Shown here piece by piece: positions 50,571 through 62,503 of a DNA stretch of 64,000 bases. Location: contig BRXU01000035.1 of assembly GCA_030267565.1 (NCBI GenBank), forward strand, positions 186,001-250,000, written 5' to 3'. This DNA comes from Pleodorina starrii (Eukaryota > Chlorophyta > Chlorophyceae > Chlamydomonadales > Volvocaceae). The translations under genes and the position numbers were made by a program. The notes beneath the pieces are model-generated. The model did no database searches, was not told the DNA's origin, and saw nothing but the letters and a program-made list of their open reading frames with translations. Each line of letters starts with the position of its first letter. Position 1 is the first letter of the stretch.

Positions 50571-52155
50571 GCCATGCAGTTGGGCTGAAGTAGGTGGTGT
50601 GCTCGGGGGTCGCTGTCCGTTTCATGGTCAGTTCGATGCCGAGGTCGTGCAGAGTTTGTGGCAGTCCGCAGCTGCTGGGTTAGTGGCCACACACAGACGA
50701 CAATATCGGGTGAAATGTAACAGGCCTGGCTGCGATCCACTGGTCAGATAGCTGTCCCTGCTCCCAGACACCAATAATAGTAAGACAGCATGCAGATCAC
50801 TGTAAACAAAGCATAAATGCAGCCACGCGTATATATTGCGTGCGACGGCTATAGGTTAAGCCAAATTAAGCAAGCATCCGTAAAATGCACGTGAGTTAAG
50901 TTGGACGTTGTTAAGTTAAGCAGTTCTGGTGCGCACATGATAAGTTGAGCCAGCTTAATTAAGCCTTTGTATGTGTGCTGGAGATAAGTGCTAAGCCATC
51001 ACTAAGTAAGTAACTACATTTGTGCATGTTTTAAGCATCCGTTAAGCATGCCAGGATTGCGCGCGATCACAGCACTTAAGTCAACTTCCTTAAGTCATTA
51101 AGTCACCCGTAAGCCACCGTTAAGTCAAAATGTCGACATGCTGAGCAAGTGCTTAACTTTTGCACAAAATGCATCACCCGCGGGTTAAGTCAAGACTTAA
51201 CAGGCCAATCCGTCGGTAGGGCCAGTCGGCGCACAGCATACACCGTACCTTCACCGCGCGTTCCCCAGCACCCCGCTCCCCCTTCTTTGCACACCCTCCC
51301 GCCCCGCCCCCTTTTGAACCCAGTGCGTCTTTGCATTGCTGCATGGGAGCATTCAGCCCTGGAGCGTTCAGGGGAAGCATAAGGCCAAGATTGCCCACTG
51401 CTTATTACAACCCAATCAATAGCCCTACCTCTTTCTCTTAAGAAAACGTGTATTGCACTAAACGTATCTAGCATCTGCCCTGGCACCTGCTGCCGTACGA
51501 GGGGGAGTGGGTCAGGCAAAGCGGGGCTAGGAGGGGCGGAAGCGGGTTGAGTTGGCCACTCGGGTGGGGCCGGCTGCACGTGCCTCGCTGGGCTGAGCAT
51601 GGGCAGGGCCAGATTAGGCCGGGTCAGGTCGGGCTAAGCCGGATTCCGTTAGGCTATGCCAAGGTGGGGCGGGCTGGGCCGGGGCGGAACGGGGCAGCGG
51701 GTCGGGTCGGGGCAGCCTGGATGGGTCAGGGTTAGGGCAGGCCGGTGTGCCGGATCTGTCCGGGCTGGGCTGAACCGGGCGTGGGGTACGTATGCGGAAT
51801 AGATTACGTAGGAATGAGGGTACAGAATCATGTGCTATAGAAAAAATGTTCGTTGCTTATAGGCCAAGATAGGGAACACGGCTGGAGAGCGCACGTCCGG
51901 CATGAAAGCATACATGCGCCAGCTGCTGAGCCCGAAATCCCCTCCAGTAGCTAGTTACCTCCAGACGACGATGAATCACGGATGAGGGATGGCGCCGACT
52001 GGACAATGGAGCCTCTGGAAACACCGATTTAGGTACTGGCTGAAGGTGCAGAGACGCGGATGGAGAAGGCTGGCGTTGGGGTAGATGCAGGGGAGATGGC
52101 AATAAGAAAAGGGGGTAAGAATGAAGACATGTCATGAACCCTTCATTGTTAGTAG
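50571..52155. other. Intergenic with a TTAAG-rich cluster and a G-rich tract
   Basis: 50848-51205 holds at least a dozen ttaagc/ttaagt motifs, with ctt-aac complements. 51540-51790 is a strongly G-biased tract with repeated gggctgggc. No exon seen; the frames are short or low complexity. Confidence 0.45.
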
Positions 52156-52466
52156 GGGTGTTGTAAACTACTGGTTGCCATCCCAAGCGCCTGGGATGGC
52201 AGCCAGTCGGTTACAACAATGTAAGTGCCCCAGGGGTCGGGTACGAATCTCGGTAGGAGCACACGGAATCCATCGAGGTATACCGGGAAGAGCCCGGCGT
52301 CCGGCACGTTGCCGGGGGAAGACGTGTAAACTACTTCGGGCTGCATCGCCGACGCCGGAGTACTGGCTGTGTAAGGGGCACAGCCGGGTGGGAGGGGACC
52401 CCACGAGCACTTCTATTGTTGTGAACTACTGGCTGCCATCCCGAGCGCTCGGGATGGCAAGGGGTT
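52156..52466. repeat. Unit flanked by palindromic 47-bp direct repeats, tRNA-like core
   Basis: Imperfect direct repeats (gttgtaaactactggttgcc... at about 52158 and gttgtgaactactggctgcc... at about 52420) each contain a 24-bp palindrome built on gccatcccgagc/gctcgggatggc. Between them is a box-B-like 'ggtacgaatctcgg'. A miniature LTR-type element (TRIM) or a SINE is possible. Confidence 0.5.
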
Positions 52467-54530
52467 CGGTGGCGGGCGGGTAATAAGATACGACACCACC
52501 CAAGGTCGCCCACCGACCGCCTACTGGGCCACCGTCCACAGCGCACCTTCCGATGACACATTGTAATGCAATACGGTGAAGACATTTGTCAGTACAAGTA
52601 TAATACTTACTTGGGAAACGTCGTTTTTAGCACGACCATAGTTCGAAGTGTTCGGTGCCTGCCCTACGGTAGCGCCTTCAGCGCGTCCTGGAAGGCCATA
52701 CCAGCAGACAACCGGATAAACTAAGCTGAAAGCAAGCTTGATGAGGACCAGTAACAGCTTCCGGCAATAGGCCCTGAAGAAATGACAGTACCGTAGCCTT
52801 AGGATACGCAGCCATACCAGATGCTGAATGAATTATTATCAATTGCTCAAATTCACAAACCTGAACACTTCGCCAGACTTTGTAAGCATTGTAGATTATC
52901 AAACCATTGCGGCGCAAAGGTGACTGGCTAACTTTCCGTGCTGCAGTTGGCCGGTAAACTATAAACTCGCATGTATGAATTTAAGAGGCGGCGGTGTGCA
53001 TTGATAGCATTTAAGGCTGGTTCTGACAGCTCGGGCGACTGTCGATTAACCGTACTCGAATGGCTTGTTTAACGCATGCAATACAACTGTATGTAATAAC
53101 TGCATCGTCACATAGTCATGTATACTGTTAAGTTTCGGATAACGAGCCAACTCGCTGCATTCGCGTTTGCTGTCCCTTTCGAGGGGCTTATGCTGGACGG
53201 TTCTTGCAATCTGCACACCCGATTACACCTGCTGAATGTCTTTGATGCTGGTCGCAAACTATTATCCAGGGCAGATGTTATCGTTAGCTGCCGTATGTAA
53301 ATTTGTACGCCTGAGACTTTTGTCTCTTTGCGTCGTTGCAACTCAGTCAGATGCATAACAAAAACTGCTGGAGTCCCCGTTGCAATGCAGTCGTTTGAAA
53401 GGGTTGTTGAAAGGGGGGCCGCAAGCGGGTGCGTCATGGCTCCGACGGCAGCTGCGGAGCCGGTATGGCAACGGCAGGGCGTGGCGGCATGGCGGCAGCT
53501 TCCCTCGGCGGCAACGGCGGCGGGGGGCTAACTCGTCGCCGTTGCGGGGGCCGTCGAGGTGGCTGCAGGGCCAGTGGCCGGTACGGCCGTAACGGAGGGC
53601 TTCGCGACTCCGGAATGCCCTGGAGCTGTTCCTCCGTACAGGCCGTACCAGTGCGGCGGCCATTCGGAACCGGGGGTGTAATATGAACTGGGCGGGGCCG
53701 CAGGTTCATCACACTGCTGCGGCCTTCACGGGTAGTAAGGGAACGGCGGGGGAAAACTACGGTTCGTACGCCTGTCCCACGTGCGTCGGCGGCCAGTCGT
53801 GCCACGGCGGCGGCGGTCCGTAGCGGAACCCGTTTTCAGGGTACGGTCCGTACTAACGTGTATGGGGCGGCGGCGGCGGCGACGGTGATCGCCGCCCCGA
53901 ACGCGGCGTTACGTTCCCCCTGGACCTACCTGGGCCGTGGCAGTGCCCCGGTGACAAGGGCTGCAGCCCCTGGGGCTGCTGCTGGGTCTGAGGCTGCTCC
54001 TGCTGCTGCAGAACTGGCGGCAGATCCTCGGTCGGTCCCTTGTTCTCCGAAACCGGCTCCGAACCTGTAGCTCTTGCGGCTTCTGTTGCTGCTGTGGCTG
54101 CTGGTGGCGATGGTGGTGGCGGCGCCCCTGCTGTCGGCGCCCCTGCTGCTGACGCCTGCGGCGGCAGTCCGCTGTCGGGCGCGCCAACACACGGCTGATG
54201 CTGTCGTGAGCAAAAGCCGGCGGGGGATGCTGCGGGGGACGGAGGCCTAGGGTAGGGAGACGGGTACGGAAGAAGAGAATTGTACGGCGGCACCCAGCCG
54301 TACGGATAGCAGTCTGTCGGCGTCGGCCTTAGTGGTGAGGGTCGTGAGCAGGAGTTAGGCATGCTGGCATCCGGCGGGTAAGCCCCGTGCGGCCCGTACG
54401 GCGGCGGCGGGGCCGCTGTGTACATACGGCACTGGCGGAACCCACTCCCTGCCGTTCCACCACGGCTGGGCGCCCCGCCCGCCCTCTTCAGCGCCCCCAC
54501 CGCTGCCACCGGGGCCGCCGCCGGTCCTCA
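52460..54530 (-). repeat. Repeat complex E, copy 2
   Basis: Collinear with 21940-23640. The minus-strand frame 53853-54509 (218 residues) is longer and less broken than in copy 1: PPPYGPHGAYPPDASMPNSC, YGWVPPYNSLLPYPSPYPRP, VLQQQEQPQTQQQPQGLQPL. This Pro/Tyr/Gln-rich sequence has no domain I recognise; it lies downstream, on the same strand, of the gypsy integrase and may be a C-terminal extension of that polyprotein or a separate low-complexity protein. Confidence 0.55.
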
Positions 54531-55149
54531 CGTCCCCCGCGGCGTCCACAGACTGCGGCTGCTTCTCTGCCCGGGACGGCTGCCGGACCCAGGTCCAGCC
54601 AGGGTGGCAATGCTCCGGGGCACCTGTTGCCGACCCATATCCTGGCGCACACTCAGCAGAGGGCAGGGCCCGCGCCGGGTTTGGATCCGAGCGCTGCTGC
54701 CATGCAATTGCCATTGGTGTCAACAGCTGCTGGAGCTGCTGTGGATGATGGTGATGTGGCTGCCCCGGGCCGATGTGGGCTGCCCCGCCCTGACAAGCTG
54801 TGCTGTGTACGGCACCCCGTACAGCGGGGGTGTCCCTTGGGTCCTTGCTTGAGTAAGTGTGGCAAGCTGTTTCGCGTAACCAGGCAGCCGACAGGTTGGC
54901 GGGCCACCTTGAGCCCTGACGGACGATACGGGTGCTATCGGGCGCGCATTACCAGCTACCCCCCCCCCCCAACACACACACACACACACACACAACTGGA
55001 GTCGCTCTGAGTTAGGCCGCACACTGACAATCAAGAGGATGCCGGTCTCCTTCTGAAACATCGGCGGGACATTCCGCCAACAGCGCTTCAAACTACACTC
55101 CTACAACCCAGCAGTGATTCCCAGCAATCGACTGCACTCTCTCCCGATT
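54531..55149 (-). repeat. Repeat segment shared with 60400-60980
   Basis: Both contain WQQRSDP-type frames on the minus strand, 'cccagcaatcgactgcactc' and 'cattccgccaacagc/catcccgccaacaac'. Holds a poly-C/(AC)n run at 54958-54992. Degenerate. Confidence 0.5.
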
Positions 55150-56090
55150 AAACAATGTTCCGGAATGAGCGAGGGGAGCCCCAAAAGCGATCCATCGGAC
55201 CCTCGGGTCATCTGAGTCGTGCGCCCCGGCCAATGAAGAAAGCCCCTTCAAGAGCATCGACTCCATCGTATACAGTCAAGCCGTTCTGGGTTGCCACATG
55301 TTTGCTGCTCACCCGCTTTACGGCCGGTGCGTTCTTTCAAGTCGCCCGCATGCTAGCCAACACCAGCACACCCATGGGCCGCACCATCCTCGCTCGCAGC
55401 GTCCACAGACCAGCCATGGTGGCTTCCATGCACTCGAAATGCAGACCCGCCTTTGCAGCAGGCTAAATGGCTACATCATAGATAGAGCCTCCGGCCGTCG
55501 GCGTCCCGCTGGCGCTGAATATACACCCTGAAGATGAGACGAGCATAATAACCGACGTCGCACGCTGCCCTGCCTTGTGATCCCCCTGAACCGCGATGGG
55601 CCAGCACAACACAACCCAAACACACAGCAATACGAACACCCCGGTTCCCGAAGCTTCCCCACATCCTCCGGCCCCACCCCCCCATCCCCCGCCCACGAAT
55701 CACACAGAAGGTAACGGCAGGCGGCGACCGGCCAAAAGAAGACCATGCACGCATGGCTTAACACAACAACGCAGCGCTCTATGGAAACACGTACGGCCAC
55801 GAGCCCACGTACCCACGCACGTACGATAAACGACATAAAGCCCATGCGGCTAGCTGACGTGCAGATCCGAAACCGTGCCCAAAGTCATCCACCTCGCAAC
55901 CAAATGCCGAGGCGGCTGCTGCCGATCAGAAGGCCCATACGGTCCTTTGAAGGTGCAGTCTGGACAGTACGGCACGTACGACAATACGGTAACACAGCAC
56001 GGTGGTAGATCAAGTACAGCTCGCAGGTACGGTAGGTGCTACGGAAGTGCGGCCCTATCTAGCCCAACGACCACGTGTTAGTTCGTGTTG
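55150..56090 (-). repeat. Repeat block R, copy 3 (shortened)
   Basis: Matches 14100-14900, 25500-26400 and 61040-61700, including 'cagaccagccatggtggctt', 'ccggccgtcggcgtcc' and 'gaccggccaaaag'. No intact protein. Confidence 0.55.
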
Positions 56091-56099
56091 GCCTTTAAC

Positions 56100-57400
56100 C
56101 CTTTTTAACCACCAACAGTAGTTCTATGCGGTGCGTCTCGGTGCTTGGCGATGAGTAGGTTTGCCGCGGTGATGGGAGTTCTGCCGTTGCAGCGATGCCG
56201 TGTGATAAGCTCCCACCGGCGGGTCGGCCAGCTCCAGCTCCAGCGGCTCCGTCTTGCGCTCCCGCACGGCAGGCGGTACGACCGGCGGCACGCCGAACAT
56301 GAGGTCGTACGTATGGCGAGAACATACCGGGTCGACGCCTGCGGTGAGCAGCGGAAGGCTAGCGCCAGCCAAGTCAGGTGTAGATCCCAATCGTCCGTCC
56401 GCTCCGTGTCCTTGCAGTGCTAACGCAGCGCCACCCTGACGATCTGAACCCACCGCTCGGCGGCCCCGTCTGCGTGGGGATGGCCCGCCGAGGCAGGTTA
56501 GCCGATGGTCGACGAAGCATTGCCGTCGTTGGCGCTTTCACGGCGCTGCAGCCCCTCGCCGCCGCGGTCGATCGGTCACCACCTTGGCTGGCTGGGGCCG
56601 AGAATCGGGCCACCAGCTCTATCAGGCCGCAGGACGTCTCGTCGGGCTGCTTGCTCCTTAGGACCATAATGTTTGGTGAAATGCTCGACGCAGACCATGA
56701 CGTAGGTGTAGCCGAACGGCGCAGTCGGGGGCAGAGGTCTCTCCCTCAAGACCCCAGCGGTAGAATATGCCCCGTATGGCCAGCTGCTGCAGCTGGTTGG
56801 AGTGCGCGACGCCGCCGCCGTTGGTCATGTCGCACAGCTTGCAGCTGCACAGAAAGAAAGAAAGAAAGTAGAAAGAAAGAAAGTATTACGCTGGACCGTA
56901 AGCCCTTGCGTGGGTTAAGGGAACAGACTGATGCCTCAATCGGCGGGTACAGCCCATTACCGCGGTGACCGCCTTTTTGACTGAGATGGGTTGCTTCTCC
57001 CACCCACTCCGTGTCTGGGCTCCGTCTCACTCAGATCACGTCTGGGTACCCGCACGCATTCTTCCCAGATATGCCAGACACATCATTGTTTGAACATTCA
57101 ACCGTGATGAGTTCTACCAGTGCAGGGAACAGGGACATGACTAAAGAGCCATGCGATCACCTGCTGTTCGGTCCCACACCAGGGCCCCCATCGGTCACCC
57201 AGCCCTCTGCGAAGGCCGGGATCTAACTGGTGACCTCTCGGTCACCAATTCAGTGCCCTAACTCTCAGGCACTTCCTAGCTTGCAGCTGCACACGACACG
57301 CTGGACGGTTATACGCACCCCGTGCCACCAGTGGCCCAGCTGCACCGGCGCCAAGGTCCGCCCTATCCCCAGGTGAGCTACCGTGCGCGCACACTTGCCG
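56100..57400 (-). pseudogene. Ty3/gypsy integrase relic split by a SINE
   Basis: Joining the minus strand across the SINE at 56852-57277 gives, in broken frames, a zinc-binding H2C2-like stretch (QRVVCSCKLCDMTN), HSNQLQQLAIRGIFYRW, YVMVCVEHFTKH, ERWVQIVRVALRQH, DWDLHLTWLALAFRCSPQAS, YDLMFGVPPVVPPAVRER. These are in the order of the Ty3/gypsy integrase core and C-terminal region. Frameshifts and the insertion make it inactive. It lies between the RNase H relic (59.5-60 kb) and repeat complex E, as expected for one minus-strand element. Confidence 0.8.
56836..57293 (-). mobile_element. 426-bp tRNA-derived SINE with 16-bp target duplication
   Basis: The insert 56852-57277 is flanked by agcttgcagctgcaca at 56836-56851 and 57278-57293. 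On the minus strand it begins with a tRNA-like head, with D-arm-like 'gcctgagagttagggca', 'ttggtga' in the anticodon-loop position and the box B 'agttagatcccgg', continues as a 330-bp body, and ends in (TTTC)n at 56852-56885. Head, body, simple-repeat tail and long target duplication together make an unusually complete SINE. It interrupts the gypsy integrase in its zinc-binding region. Confidence 0.9.
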
Positions 57401-59330
57401 CACAATGGCCTCCCGAGCGTCGGGCGGCGGGCAGACCGGCAGACCCGCGCACGTCGAGCCGTCACTGCAGGCCCTCAGAAGTTGGGCCCCCGTCGCAGGC
57501 CAGCGGCATCAGCTTCTCTTCCCAGGCCGCTGCCGCTGCCGCAGACCAGCGGACCGCCACAGCGGAAACCGTCAAGGCCGGAAGCGGCGGCGCCGCCCCT
57601 GCCGCCAGTCCTGCCGCCGACCCCGAGGCCGCTCCCGCGGCCCAAGGAGAAACCGGCGGCGCCAGCTCGCTCCCCCCCCCCTGTGGTGAGGCCACAAGGT
57701 GCCGAACCGCAGGATACTGAATGTTGTGCGACGTGACGAATGCGCGGTGCAGCGTCAGTCAAGAGGGAGAGAGCAAACTGGAAGACCGGCGGCGGGGATG
57801 ACGACTTAAGCAGCTCCAGCTCCAGCTCCAGCGTTGTGTGCCGCGACGTCCGTAGCCAAAAGCAAGCAGCCGCCGCCGAGTAGGCGGCCGCAGTGACTCG
57901 GCTGGGAGTGCGGTTGGGCCCCGCCCGTAGCGGCACACCTGAGACCGAGGGTAACGTCACCCATGGCCGGCCCGGGATGTCGAGCGCCGCGTAAGGCGGG
58001 GCCATGGCCGTACAAGCGTGCATGCCGCCGCCGGGCTTTGCCCGGCCGGCAGAAGTGCGGCCAGGCTGCGTCCCTGAAGTTGCCGCAGCTGAGCGAGGCA
58101 GTGCTGTGACTGCACCGCGTTGGCAAGGTTAGTGTAAAGGTCAGCTCAAGCGGTGAACGGCCGAGCCAGTGACGGCGGGGTCGTCGAGAGGAGAAGGCAA
58201 GCCCAGAGGCCAACGCACCTCCGCCCCCTCCGCCCTCCCCCTCCACAAGGCCCCCTCCCCAGTCACTCTTTCCCCTTTCCCGCCCAGCTCACCTCCCCCT
58301 CAAAAGGCCCCCCAGTAATTCCCACCTGCCCCAGCCAGCCCTGGAAACCTGGAAACCAAAACCCAGGCACGCGAGCAGGCCAGAAGCGAGTTCTGAACAA
58401 GTGCTGTTTTGACACCGAGCGAGGAGCTCTCCCGTTCCAGCACGGAGGTGCACCCGGCCGGCTGAGCGAGTGCCGGAACCGCAAGTAGCAGTCATAGTGC
58501 AGCAGTGCCGTCGTCGTGTACGAGCACAACGGCAATCTGCAATGTAGTGTCGACGGCGACCGGCGGCCTCGAGAAAGGGGCTGCCAGTCGCACCCGCACA
58601 CGACATGCCGACATTGTCCCGCCCCCAAGGCCTCCAGCTCCCCAGCGGCAGCAAGCTGTCCCGCCGCCAAGGCCTCCAGCTCGCCGTCCATCTCCAGCTC
58701 CGAAGCCGCCATGACCGGCAGCTCTACGCTGATCACAGCACACGCCGTGTGCACGCAAAGGTGTGTGGCGCGTGCAGCGGGACCTGTCTGGGCCAGCTAG
58801 ATGCGTCAGACCAGTGGCCCGCGCCCGCCGCAGGGGAGGCGGCCAGGCTGGTGGCCGGGTCCTCCAGGTCCGCGAGTGCTGCTGAGCACCTGGCATCGGA
58901 TACCAAGTGCGTGACGACCGCTGCCGGTGCCTGCGAGTATGCGGACAGCTGCCACCTCGCGCCCGGGTACTGGATGAGCACGGATGGCGGCCGCAGCGGG
59001 TCGCCATCCTCATCGAAGCGTGCACCTGTGCCGTCGTGTGCAGACGTCCGTTCGTATCTTATTTTTTGGCTTTCGTTACTGTGGACGAAAGGGGCCTGGT
59101 TTGGCCCGTTTCGTTCGTTGGCGGGCGAACGAACGGCCCCTGCGGGGCCGTCATTCGTTCGGCCAGCCGGGCGAACCGGACGAACGCCTGAAACCGGCCA
59201 GAAACCCTACCGCCGTATTTTTGCCAATTCCACCGAAAAGTATAAAAAACCGCCGAATGCTGTAAACTGTGTACTATGCTTCGAGGTACTACCCGGCTCC
59301 GAGTGCCCGGATAAGGCAAATGCTTGCTGC
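57401..59330. other. GC-rich linker between gypsy relics, no defensible gene
   Basis: Long frames on several strands reflect GC composition. 58790-59200 is collinear with 23870-24290 (ggtggccgggtcctccaggt, gtgcacgacgg and the ggacgaaaggg/cgttcgtt hairpins), so it belongs to the duplicated complex. 57800-58500 is unique here. I recognise no domain. Confidence 0.4.
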
Positions 59331-59499
59331 AGGCCCCGGCCCGCCCTGGCCCGGCCCGGCGCGGGTAAGGGCGTCGGTCCTGACCCGAGCCAGCATAGGA
59401 ATCGTTTGTCCGGCCAGACGAACGGGGTACCTTTCAATCTACCGGTATTCCCTTCGTTTGGCTGGTGGACGAACGGGCCTTCGGCCGTTCGTCCAAAAC

Positions 59500-60030
59500 G
59501 GCCCTTCGGGCTGTCGGATCATCCGGACGACGAAGATACGAATGCTGTCATCGAAGCGTGCACCTGTGCCGTCGTGTGCAGACGTGAGCGGCTGACGGCT
59601 GAGGGCGTCGGTGTTTTGGTGCAGCTTGCCGGGGATGCGCCAAGTCCAAGGCAAACGTCTGCAGCTGCAGGGCCCATCGAGCGTACTACTGTGCCGGCAG
59701 GCCGTCTTGCTGCGACATGAGCCACAGCAGCGGCGCATGGTCCGTGACAACGGTGAAGCGGCGGCGGGCCGCTAGGTAGGGGTAACTAGAACGTCTTGCA
59801 CGTCCACACCACTGCCAGCAGCTCGCCCTTAATCGTAGCTGTATGTCGTACCGTCGTTCGTGCACGTTTTGCGATCTTGAGACCGCCGCGCACAGGTACT
59901 CCAGCCCACCGACTGCTGTCGTTCTCAGCTGCGCTTCTTTCCGATGTGACTCTGTTCGTAAGGAGCAAGTCAAGGAACCGAAACTAACTAACGGCATCCA
60001 ACTGATGACCCGCGGGTCAGCTCGGCCGCC
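59500..60030 (-). pseudogene. Ty3/gypsy reverse transcriptase C-terminus/RNase H relic, copy 2
   Basis: Minus strand: GGLEYLCAAVSRSQNVHERR, ELLAVVWTCKTF followed by a stop, then RRRFTVVTDHAPLLWLMSQQ, AQYARWALQLQ and GKLHQNTDALSR in another frame. Better preserved than 24620-25060. Marks the 5' (high-coordinate) side of the element whose integrase is at 56100-57400. Confidence 0.8.
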
Positions 60031-62205
60031 CTGGTGAATGAAGAAGCCGCTGTCATCCGCCCCGTATCGCTTGCTGTTACAACCCTTCAGGACACAATCA
60101 ACGGGTTGTACTACACTCAAACAACTAGCAGGCTTTTCTGGGCGCCGAGTCCGTGCAGCGGGCGTCCGTCCGCCGGCAGTGCCTGGCTCGCCCTATGTAT
60201 GTGGATGGTGGATGTCCGAGCGATCTCCCACTACTCGTCCAAGCGCCGTTGATGACGGGTCGTCCGTGAGCCTGCTGGGCCCGCCCGTCACACGCAGTCA
60301 TGGTGCCATGGCCGTTGGACTGATCCTGCCCGCCGCCCGCCACCCACCGCCACGTCGGCGACCTTTGCAACGGCACCCTATCTAGTGATGTAATAGCCGT
60401 GGGTGGCCCCACTGGCGGCCCTCCGGGTTTGCCCGCCGTACTTGCGCCTGTTTAGCGGGCGATCGACGTTTGTTGCCCATTGGGGTGGCTCAAGCCTTAT
60501 CCCCTGATTGCTGCGGATCTGAGCTGATACATGCTGCGGCCGTCCCGGGACAAGCCAGGGTGGGAATGCACCTGCAGACCCAGATCCCGGCGCGGGCTCT
60601 GGACGGGGTCCTGAGCCGGGTCTGGATCCGACCGCTGCTGCCATACAACAGGCCTCCTCTGGCACTGCTGCCGCTGCTGGATGGTGATGATGATGATGTT
60701 GCTGCCCAGGATCAGCGGCGGAGGCAGCTGCAGGCTGCACCACCCGGGCATGATGTGCTGCGCACGGCACCTAGGACGGCGGGGGCCAGGCCGGAGGTGC
60801 CCTTGCTTCGACCGGGCAAGCTTCACAGTGAATAAACCTTCGCGTGCGGTATTAATTGAAAGGACGCCGATCTCTTGGTGAATCACCGTCCAGGGGGGCA
60901 TCCCGCCAACAACATTTCAAACAAGATTCCCCACTGCAATGAATCCCAGCAATCGACTGCACTCTCTCCCGATAATGTGTTCATAAATGAGCGGTCGTAA
61001 ACGAGCATAATTATTAGCCCAACTGCAATGAAAACTGACTCACGGGTCAGCTGGGTCGCCCAGGCGATTGAAGAAGCCGCTGCTGCCAGCTCCTACTGCA
61101 CGCAAGGCCCTCGGAACGGAATCGCGATGATGGTGACACTCAACGATAAAGGATGTGAATCTCAACAGCTTTTAGCTGGTGATGAGCCTCATAATAAAAC
61201 GAGCCTCAGAATAAATCGATGTAAGTCGAGCCGTTCTGGGTTATTGCCCGATTGCTGCCCCCGCCACCGTACGCCCGGTACCATACGTTCAAGTCGCCTG
61301 CTAGCCAACACCAGCACACCTGGGCCGCAATATCCTCGATCGCAGAATCCGCAGACCAGCCATGGTGGCTTCCATACTTGCAAACGAAATGCAGACCCGC
61401 ATTTGCAGCAGGCAGAAGGACTACATGCAAAGATAGAGCCTCCGGCCGTCGCTGAACATACACCCTGTAGCCCTGTAGATGAGACGAGCATGAACGACGT
61501 CGCACGCTGCCCTGCCTCGAAATCTCCCCAACCCACAACGCTGCCCTGCCTCGAAACCTCCTCAACCCACAACGCAAAACACACAAATGAAAACCCGGCC
61601 CCCAAAAGCCCACACAAATCCTCCGGCCCCATCCCCTGCATGCAAACCCGCCCACGGATCACACAGTATGTAACGGCAGGCGACCGGCCAAAAGGAAACC
61701 ATGATGCCCATGGGAAACACGTAAGGCCACGGACCCAGGAGGTGAAAGTCCCAACATATGTAAGATCATATGTCCCAATATAGTCCAAATTATCACAAGA
61801 TCACGTGGCCGAAGAAAGCGGGGAACGAAAGGTACCCTCCATCGCTCACTGCTGCGGACCGACAATGAACCCGCAAGCAACCGCCCGCCCTAATCGTTCC
61901 GTTCGTTGCACATGCAACCGTATCCATATTCTCCCTAGCCTCGCATCTGCCGCCCTGCAGTATCAACACCCACGCACGCACACACCCAAGGCGACAGACA
62001 CGCCCCTAATCCCCACGAGAAGCCCCTCCATTGACAGCAGGGAGAGCGGCTGAAGGGATTCCTCTCGTTGCCATAACTTCTGGGATGCCACGTGCGTGGT
62101 GCACGCTCGCCCTTTCATCCATACCTCCAGAGGCGCCTCATGTAACAGCAAGCTCATGAACACCATTTAGCACATGTGGCCCAAACCTGCTCTCACTTAC
62201 TGGCC
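60031..62205 (-). repeat. Repeat block R, copy 4
   Basis: Holds the gacccgcgggtc-type motif at 60007 and 61040 and all landmarks of the other R copies, ending 'aagcccctccattgacagca', 'gtggtgcacgctcgcc'. The 60400-60980 part repeats 54531-55149. Frames such as 61189-61788 (minus) are open but unrecognised. Its high edge at about 62205 meets a fragment of the gene C TPR array, as copy 1 meets gene A's array. Confidence 0.55.
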
Positions 62206-62503
62206 GCCACGTCCCTGCGGTGTAGCTGTTCTGCCTGATCGTGTTGTATCTCACCAAAGAAGGCCTATGGGTGGATGTCAGGGAAGCCCCGTATTCATCC
62301 ATGAGATCAAACATTATCCCCCATCAGTAGGGAGCGTCCCCGCACCCTAAGTCGGGACTGAGATTCGTACCCTCACGGCGTAGTCTTCGGGCCCGTCACC
62401 TATATATTGAAGCACCGCCCACGAACTCATACGGGGAAATGTATCAAGGAAGACCCATGGGTGCGTGTATGTCAGGACCCCGTATTCATCCATGAGATCC
62501 TAC
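62206..62503. mobile_element. Insertion in TPR array of gene C, flanked by direct repeats
   Basis: 62210-62246 is a leftover TPR piece (DQAEQLHRRD on minus). 62247-62503 then interrupts the array: two imperfect copies of about 50 bp (ccgtattcatccatgagatc, at about 62259-62308 and 62445-62499) surround a core with box-B-like ggtacgaatctcag on the minus strand. This is the same plan as 52156-52466. Insertion places a stop right after GKFNL in the TPR frame. Confidence 0.6.

Noticed and set aside
57401..58760. Long GC-rich frames on both strands
   Set aside because: Stop-poor because of composition; Pro/Arg/Ala content on all frames, no motif, and no splice structure.
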